Origin: Rubripirellula sp.
Lineage (GTDB): Bacteria; Planctomycetota; Planctomycetia; Pirellulales; Pirellulaceae
DNA length: 53,831 nt
Direction of reading: 5' to 3'
NCBI GenBank assembly: GCA_012270065.1
Contig: JAAXJB010000083.1
Location: 32,748-86,578 of the forward strand
Shown: piece by piece, positions 48,366-53,831 of the stretch
How the letters are laid out: each line of letters begins with the position of its first letter
Position numbering within the stretch: position 1 is the stretch's first letter
The notes under the pieces: model-generated
The model's input: only the letters and a program-made list of their open reading frames with translations
Database searches by the model: none
What the model was told of the DNA's origin: nothing
Program-made: the position numbers and the translations under genes

Positions 48366-49883
48366 TCAGTCAGGTTTCCAGTCGTTATCTTTCATTCCTC
48401 GCGGTTTGGGGATATCAAGATTGTGTTTCTTCAACACGGACATGATTGCCCGTTCAGTAGCGAAATCAGGCTTGAAATTGCCGGGTCGGTTCCCACGGGC
48501 GATGTCCAAGGGTGTTCTTCCCTGTTTGTTCGGTTGGTTCAGTTTGGCCATGTTCGCCCCACGCGAATTCAACAGATGGACAACTGCCGGAAGCGATTTG
48601 TAGGCTGCTGCATGCATCACGCTTTGGTTTTTGGAATCCACAGCGTTGATGTCATTGACACTGAGGTCGAGCATGAACTCAACGGCGGCGAAATGCTCGC
48701 GGGCAGTTCCAGGGCCATCAGCGTTCGCACCCTCATCGATGCCAGCTGACATCATCAACGCGTTCTGCTTTCTGGCCGTTACAGCGGAAGGGTCAGCGCC
48801 CATATCAAGAAGGAGTTTCATGTATGCAAGGTCTGCCGTGGAGGCAGCGCAAAGAAAGGGTGTCGCGTCCTTGACGGAAATTCGCAGGTGGGATCCCCCA
48901 TTGGTCTTTTTTCGGAGATTAACATCAGCTCCACGCGCAACCAGGTTACGGGCAAACTCGAGGCTCGTAACGTTGCCTGATCCTCGTGGTGGCGGGTTGC
49001 CTCTGGAGTTGTCGCCAATTTCCGGTTTTCTTACCCACGAGAGTGCATGCAACGGAGCGAAACCCGTCCGGTCGTCGTTTGGATTGGCACCCGCGTCGAC
49101 CAGTTCCAGTGCCAACTGGAAATGTCCATTTTCGACGGCGAGCATCAATGGTGAGAGTTGATGAGTGGGGGACCGGGTGGAGCCATCGGTTCTCATCGGT
49201 TTGTTCACGTCGACTCCTGCATTGATCAGCAACCTGACAACGTTGATATGTCCATTGCGAACGGCAAAGGTGAAAGCGTCAAAGCCTGAATCCAGTTGAT
49301 GGGATACGTCAGCACCGTGTTTCAGCAACAGTTTGATCACATCAACGTGTCCTTCCGCTGCAGCCCACATGAGTGCCGTCTGGTTCCGGTCGTCGGTGTG
49401 AGCAACGCGTGCTCCTGCCTTGATCAGTAGCGACACCGTTTCGCTGTCACCGGTGCGGCAGGCGGTTGAGAGAACTGCCTCGTTGCCATCTCGTGATGTG
49501 TTGGGATCAGCCCCATTGGCCAGTAATAGCTTGACGATCGTTGCCGAGCCATTTTCGCATGCCGTTGACAGTGGGTGGATTCCGTACTGATTGGCGATGT
49601 TAACATCCGCTCCCTTGGCAATCAGTCTTTCGGTCATCTCCGTGGAATCATGAAAAACGGCCCAGTGCAGGGCTGTCATTCCGTCGTTTTGCTTCGCGTT
49701 GACATCGGGTTCATTTTCCAGAAGTTGAGTCGCAAGGGAAAAATCCCTGCACTGAACGGCAGAGACCACCTGCGAACCGGACGGCGCTTCTGCGGCGATT
49801 GAATTGTGAAACTGAACGATGAGTAACAGAATGAATGCCGCCGGTAGCCAGCACAATCTCCACGATCGAATTGGTATGGCCAT
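48366..49883 (-). CDS. Exported ankyrin-repeat protein
   Basis: 505 residues from ATG 49883, which starts a signal peptide or anchor (WLPAAFILLLIVQF); longer starts would overlap the upstream DUF1552 gene. About ten ankyrin repeats follow, for example GMTALHWAVFHDSTEMTERL, NQTALMWAAAEGHVDVIKLL and QSVMHAAAYKSLPAVVHLL. The C-terminus contains GRTPLDIARGNRPGNFK. Its start is one base after the stop of the DUF1552 gene (TGA-C-ATG), so it is the third gene of a tight operon. Ankyrin solenoids bind other proteins; here the partners are plausibly the two upstream products. The link is inferred from the operon. Confidence 0.93.
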   Translation of the reverse strand: MAIPIRSWRLCWLPAAFILLLIVQFHNSIAAEAPSGSQVVSAVQCRDFSLATQLLENEPDVNAKQNDGMTALHWAVFHDSTEMTERLIAKGADVNIANQYGIHPLSTACENGSATIVKLLLANGADPNTSRDGNEAVLSTACRTGDSETVSLLIKAGARVAHTDDRNQTALMWAAAEGHVDVIKLLLKHGADVSHQLDSGFDAFTFAVRNGHINVVRLLINAGVDVNKPMRTDGSTRSPTHQLSPLMLAVENGHFQLALELVDAGANPNDDRTGFAPLHALSWVRKPEIGDNSRGNPPPRGSGNVTSLEFARNLVARGADVNLRKKTNGGSHLRISVKDATPFLCAASTADLAYMKLLLDMGADPSAVTARKQNALMMSAGIDEGANADGPGTAREHFAAVEFMLDLSVNDINAVDSKNQSVMHAAAYKSLPAVVHLLNSRGANMAKLNQPNKQGRTPLDIARGNRPGNFKPDFATERAIMSVLKKHNLDIPKPRGMKDNDWKPD

Positions 49884-49884
49884 G

Positions 49885-51246
49885 TCAAAGATTGAGTGGT
49901 TGGGTGAGTTCAGGAGAACGTCCTGTGGAATCTGCGAATTGCTCCAAGTCAACTCCGACTGCTTGAAGTAGCGTCAGGTGAATGTTTGCCAATGGGGTGT
50001 GTGGAGAATACTCGATGTGCTTACCACCCCGAATGCCAGCCGAGGATCCACCGGCGACAACGGTAGGCAGATTGGTGTGATCGTGGATGTTGGGGTTACC
50101 CATTCCGCTTCCAAAAAGACAGACTGTGTTATCGAGCAGGTTGCCACCACGTTCGGTTGATGCTTCCAGCTTTGATATCAGATATGCAAACAAAGAAACA
50201 TGAAAACGGTTGATCTTTGACAGCTGTTCTATTTTCTGTGGATTGTTCCCGTGGTGGCTCAATGGGTGGTGTGATTCGGGCACCCCGATTTCAGGATAGC
50301 TGCGTTTGGATGTTTCCCGTGCCAATTGGAATGTGATGACGCGTGTTACGTCAGCCTGGAAAGCCAGCACCTGCAAATCGATCATCAGTTTGGCGTGTTC
50401 TTCGTAAGATGCAGGAACGCCCAAGGGACGCTCCAAGTCACGCTTCTCACCGTTGTTTTCGGCGGATTCTGAACGCTGCATGCGGGTTTCAACACTACGG
50501 ATGGTTTGCAGGTACTTGTCGAGAGTGCGTTTGTCAGATGCTCCTACCTGATTCTTCAAGGAATTGATTTCGTCAGACATGGAATCAAGAAGGCTGGACT
50601 TTTCCTTCATACGGGCACGGCGTTCCTCGGTAGTTCCACCCTCGCCAAACATGGCCTCAAAAACAAGCCGAGGGTGTGCTTCGGATGGCAATGGTGTGGT
50701 TGGCGAGGACCACGACAGGTTGTTCTGATAAACACAGGCGTAGCCGTTGTCACATTGTCCGACCATCTGAGTCAGATCCATGGACAACTCCATTGATGCC
50801 AATTTGGTCTTCTTGCCAATTGCTTTTGCAGCGACCTGATCGGCGGTCGTTCCAAGAAAGTAATCCGTCGACTCTGTATGTTTTGCCTGTGCGCAACTGA
50901 GAAATGCAGCGTTGGAAGTGGCGTGTGACCCTGGGTAGGCTTTTGCCAGTTCCAGGTTGGACAGCACATTGACGTGTCGGGAGTGTTCGTCAAGTGGCTG
51001 TAGTATCGGAGGCAGATTGGTCAAATCCGGGCCACCGGGGGTCCATCGCGAATGATCACAACCCATCGGCATGTAGACATATTGAAGGCGTTTTGCTGCC
51101 TGTAACTTTTCTGTCTGAGCAGCCGCCGGTCCGGCAGGAATCATTGCGTCCAGGAGCGGGATCCCGATGGCCGCGCCGCAGGCTCTCAGCACTGTGCGCC
51201 GTGAGAGTGATTTGCCGGTGATGTAATTTCCGGGTTTGAAGTTCAT
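49885..51246 (-). CDS. DUF1552 (HXXSHH) protein, Tat-exported
   Basis: 453 residues. A Tat signal, SRRTVLRACG (about residues 15-24), with hydrophobic run GAAIGIPLLDAM. The family motif H-x-x-S-H-H is present as HPLSHH at 327-332. Other typical parts are YVYMPMGCDHSRWTPGG near the mature start and LFGSGMGNPNIHDHTNLP near the end. DUF1552 proteins pair with DUF1592-type cytochrome proteins much as DUF1501 pairs with DUF1549/1553. Its ATG overlaps the upstream stop by four bases (ATGA at 51246-51243), so translation is coupled. Function unproven. Confidence 0.94.
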   Translation of the reverse strand: MNFKPGNYITGKSLSRRTVLRACGAAIGIPLLDAMIPAGPAAAQTEKLQAAKRLQYVYMPMGCDHSRWTPGGPDLTNLPPILQPLDEHSRHVNVLSNLELAKAYPGSHATSNAAFLSCAQAKHTESTDYFLGTTADQVAAKAIGKKTKLASMELSMDLTQMVGQCDNGYACVYQNNLSWSSPTTPLPSEAHPRLVFEAMFGEGGTTEERRARMKEKSSLLDSMSDEINSLKNQVGASDKRTLDKYLQTIRSVETRMQRSESAENNGEKRDLERPLGVPASYEEHAKLMIDLQVLAFQADVTRVITFQLARETSKRSYPEIGVPESHHPLSHHGNNPQKIEQLSKINRFHVSLFAYLISKLEASTERGGNLLDNTVCLFGSGMGNPNIHDHTNLPTVVAGGSSAGIRGGKHIEYSPHTPLANIHLTLLQAVGVDLEQFADSTGRSPELTQPLNL

Positions 51247-53639
51247 GGTGATGACCTCAATTGAAATGGAACGCTGTTTATGATCCCCAGCACGATCGAT
51301 TCAATGCGATAGCCTGTTGGTTTGGCATCACGGACTATTTTGCGTATCGCCGGTCGATCGTGCAACTCAGTCCCGCGTCCCAGTGCAAAAGTCAGCAGGC
51401 GTTCGCTGAATGTCGAGACGAAAAGTTCAGGATGGCTCATCAAAGTGTCTTCAATGTCGTCCAGACTCTTGAAAGCGACGCCACTGGGTAGCATTCCTGT
51501 GGTCAGGATAGGCAGGCCATGATCACGATCACGCCATCGGCCCACTGCGTCGTAATTTTCAAGGGCGAACCCAATCGGATCCATCAATTCATGGCAGCTG
51601 GCACAGGTGCTATCAGAACGATGTTGGAGCAAACGTTCACGAACGCTGGACGAATCAACAAGCGTTGGTTGCTCTTCGAGGCCCGGTACATCATCGGGAG
51701 GTGGCGGAATTGTGGCGCCCAGGATGTTCTTCAGGACCCAGTTGCCCCGTACCACTGGCGATGTACGTGTTGCGTAGGAAGTCAATGTGAGAATGCTGCC
51801 TTGTCGCAGAATGCCGCCTCGGTGATGGTGTGGCAGTAAATTCACACGACGATAGCGGCTGCCATGCACACCCGGGATTCCATAGTGCTTCGCAAGACGT
51901 TCGTTCAAATAGGTGTGTTCGCTTTGGATCAGATCAAGCACGCTGGCGTTGTTGGTCACCATTGATTCGAAGTGCAGTTCGGTTTCCCGGCGCATGGCCA
52001 GACGCAAGTTTTCGTCGAAATCAGGAAATTTGCGGCCATCGGGGGTGATCGAACCAAGGTTCCGCAAATGCAACCATTGAGACGCAAAATTGGATGTGAG
52101 ATTCGATGCCTTGGGATCGGCGAGCATCCTCTTCACCTGCCTCGCGAGCTCTGCCGGTTCATGCAGCCGGTTTTCAGAAGCCAGATGCAGGAGAATGTCG
52201 TCAGGTAAGGAGCTCCAAAGAAAGAATGACAGCGAGGATGCCAGCTCGTAGTCGCTGATTCGTCTTGTGCCGCGTTCCTTGCGATCATCCTCCGTCATAA
52301 TAGCGAGGTCTGACGGAGGAATTTTGAACAGGAAGTGCGGACTCGTCAGAATGGCGGTGAGTGCAGATTCGATCCCAGCTTCGTAGCCGTGTTGGTCATT
52401 GCCGCTGCGAAAGAAATCAAGCAGGCGGTGCATGTCCTCCGGCTTCAATTCACGCCGATAGGCCTTTCTTCCTAACTTTTCCAGCACTTGCTTCGCTGCG
52501 GTTTCTGAAGAGGCATTTGACCCGGGGCGAGCAACGAAGATTGTTTTTTGACTGGGGGTGAGGGTGGGGGTGGAAGGCAAGCGATGCTCGTTTACATTCG
52601 CCCCAGCGAAAGGTCCTGTGATCGACAATTCGTACACTGCCGGTACCAGGCGGGGGTGGCGGTGTAGATTGAAGCGGACGTTCAGCGGTTGACGAACGCT
52701 TTCCGACAGAGAACCAGAGGTGCGACGGAAGGTTGCGCTAACCTCATGGGGGCCGGCGACGATGGGAAGACGGGTTCTCAGATTGGAGTCCTGGAAATCC
52801 GCCAGAGTTCCGGATTTGGGACGCGAGATTTTCAGACTTGCAACCTGTTCATTATCAATCAGGATCAGCAGGTCGTGACTACCGCGGAGACCTTCTACTT
52901 CGTCATTGCGATCGCGGGCAAGGCGAATCTGAAACTCATAAAGACCTGTTTGCGGGAAGTGGTGCAGAAAGCGACCGCCTCCTCGTGTTCCAAGTGGCAT
53001 TCCCAGAACATGCTTTTCCTGCGTGACGTCAGCCTTGATACGGAACGTCTTACCGACGGGCGATTTTACCGGCCTGCCGACTGCGAGTTGTGCAATCTTC
53101 TTGGCAGCCACCAGATAACGGGATAGCAGGGTGGGAGAAAGGTTATTTGTCAGTGTGTGATCGAAACCATTGCTCGATTCGTCGGGTGGCAAGTAGTCAC
53201 GAGCATCGATTTCAAGATCCAACAGATCTCGAATGGCGTTTTGATACTCGGTTCGATTGAGTCGCTTTAGCGCAGCAGCTGTGCCCGGATGCGGCGAGGT
53301 GAACGCAGCTGCGTCGAGAGCAGCAACGAGATCTGCGATGGCCGCATCACGTTCAGTCTGATTGGGGACAGGCGAAGTTTTGGGCGGCATCTGCCCCGTT
53401 TCAAGCTTCTGTAGCACTCGCTCCCAATCATCGGTATGGGCTCGAAATGGCTTTTGTAGCAGAGTCTCAAGATCAAATCCCGCCTCCGCATCCTGAGAAT
53501 CGTGGCAGTCAAGGCAAAAGTGACTTGCCAGTGCGCGGTAGGAGTTTGTTTGTGCTATCCCGGGGGCTGTCGGGTGCAATGCCAATGCCAGCAAAACACC
53601 GAAGCACCGGATCGCCTGGGATGAAAGCCGTGGTGACAT
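51243..53639 (-). CDS. DUF1587/1595/1592/1588/1585 cytochrome-type protein, exported
   Basis: 798 residues from ATG 53639, which starts the signal peptide (about 1-30); an upstream TTG at 53693 is not needed. Order of domains: haem motif CLDCH (42-46), DUF1587 (LKRLNRTEYQNAIRDLL), a beta-rich carbohydrate-binding-like insert (FPQTGLYEFQIRLARDR), DUF1595 (RKAYRRELKPEDM), DUF1592 (LASSLSFFLWSSLPDD), DUF1588 (GILRQGSILTLTSYATRTSP, with a second motif CASCHELMDP) and DUF1585 at the C-terminus (ERLLTFALGRG). First gene of the operon with DUF1552 and ankyrin genes. An exported electron-transfer or oxidation system is inferred; the substrate is unknown. Confidence 0.95.
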   Translation of the reverse strand: MSPRLSSQAIRCFGVLLALALHPTAPGIAQTNSYRALASHFCLDCHDSQDAEAGFDLETLLQKPFRAHTDDWERVLQKLETGQMPPKTSPVPNQTERDAAIADLVAALDAAAFTSPHPGTAAALKRLNRTEYQNAIRDLLDLEIDARDYLPPDESSNGFDHTLTNNLSPTLLSRYLVAAKKIAQLAVGRPVKSPVGKTFRIKADVTQEKHVLGMPLGTRGGGRFLHHFPQTGLYEFQIRLARDRNDEVEGLRGSHDLLILIDNEQVASLKISRPKSGTLADFQDSNLRTRLPIVAGPHEVSATFRRTSGSLSESVRQPLNVRFNLHRHPRLVPAVYELSITGPFAGANVNEHRLPSTPTLTPSQKTIFVARPGSNASSETAAKQVLEKLGRKAYRRELKPEDMHRLLDFFRSGNDQHGYEAGIESALTAILTSPHFLFKIPPSDLAIMTEDDRKERGTRRISDYELASSLSFFLWSSLPDDILLHLASENRLHEPAELARQVKRMLADPKASNLTSNFASQWLHLRNLGSITPDGRKFPDFDENLRLAMRRETELHFESMVTNNASVLDLIQSEHTYLNERLAKHYGIPGVHGSRYRRVNLLPHHHRGGILRQGSILTLTSYATRTSPVVRGNWVLKNILGATIPPPPDDVPGLEEQPTLVDSSSVRERLLQHRSDSTCASCHELMDPIGFALENYDAVGRWRDRDHGLPILTTGMLPSGVAFKSLDDIEDTLMSHPELFVSTFSERLLTFALGRGTELHDRPAIRKIVRDAKPTGYRIESIVLGIINSVPFQLRSSP

Positions 53640-53692
53640 GTTGGCTTGGGAGAACGGTGAGAGATGAAGGATGCGGGATTGCTGTGCTGTCA

Positions 53693-53751
53693 AATATAAC
53701 AGGCGAATCTGTCTCGGTGCAGCTAATCACGGACCGGTGCAGCTAGTCACG
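53693..53751 (-). promoter_or_regulatory. Direct-repeat operator candidate upstream of the DUF1592 operon
   Basis: A 17-base sequence (cggtgcagct-a/g-tcacg) occurs at 53715-53731 and 53735-53751, matching at 16 of 17 positions with a 20-base period, two helical turns. It is 76-112 bases before ATG 53639. On the minus strand TATATT (53698-53693) could be a -10 box, which would place the nearer repeat over the -35 region. This arrangement is typical of activator-binding direct repeats. The -10 is a weak call; the repeat itself is seen directly. The rest of the window to its end shows no gene. Confidence 0.5.
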
Positions 53752-53831
53752 TAGTATCGCCATCGCGATTGGAGCCCCCGCATTTGTGATCTCCTCGCGA
53801 AAACGTTCATGTCGCGGATTCGCCAAGATGG

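Noticed and set aside
1-53831. CRISPR arrays, tRNA or rRNA genes, insertion sequences, prophage
   Set aside because: No regularly spaced repeats, cloverleaf-like segments, transposase or integrase motifs, or phage genes were seen on either strand by eye; a covariance-model scan would be decisive for small RNAs.

Overview
The window looks like a chromosomal piece of a planctomycete, probably a marine member of the Planctomycetaceae sensu lato. The sign is a gene content almost confined to that group: paired planctomycete cytochrome/DUF1549/DUF1553 proteins with Tat-exported DUF1501 partners, a DUF1587/1595/1592/1588/1585 protein with a DUF1552 partner, a DUF1559 prepilin-like protein, formylglycine-type sulfatases, and a multi-CxxCH/DUF1080/PA14 protein. 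No rRNA, tRNA, CRISPR array, transposase or integrase was recognised.

Layout. 1-0.9 kb: a tandem pair of TatA/TatB-type translocase genes behind a plausible sigma70 promoter. 1.2-6.9 kb (minus): PSCyt1/DUF1549/DUF1553 protein, DUF1501 partner, UbiA-type prenyltransferase and a small lipoprotein. 7.2-9.3 kb (minus): secreted FAD oxidoreductase with a C-terminal golvesin-like domain. 9.7-19.2 kb (plus): two consecutive cytochrome/DUF1501 pairs; the first cytochrome gene carries two in-frame stop codons and is probably a pseudogene. 19.3-27.1 kb: a putative gluzincin metalloprotease (minus), a sulfatase-PhoD phosphatase fusion and a second sulfatase (plus), and a PQQ-type beta-propeller (minus). 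27.8-36.4 kb (plus): an HTTM/DoxX-like membrane protein with leucine-rich repeats, a 1217-residue penta-CxxCH protein, a beta-propeller protein and a BNR-repeat protein. 37-42.6 kb: DUF1559 protein with a textbook terminator, a stand-alone golvesin-domain protein, a hotdog-methyltransferase fusion and an unknown protein. 43.1-48.2 kb: Sel1-repeat lipoprotein, cupin, an unusual double S1C/PDZ protein and an HTTM protein. 48.4-53.6 kb (minus): a tightly overlapping operon DUF1592-family cytochrome, DUF1552 protein, ankyrin protein.

How it fits together (inference). Most products are predicted to be exported: cytochrome-like proteins and sulfatases by Sec, DUF1501/DUF1552 partners by Tat. The content is what planctomycetes use on sulfated extracellular polysaccharides: sulfate and phosphate ester removal, an oxidoreductase, carbohydrate-binding-like modules (DUF1080, golvesin, PA14, BNR) and haem proteins that could carry electrons. 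The biochemical role of the DUF1549/1553-DUF1501 pairs is not established. Start codons were chosen by signal peptides and by sequence just upstream; where this is uncertain it is stated.
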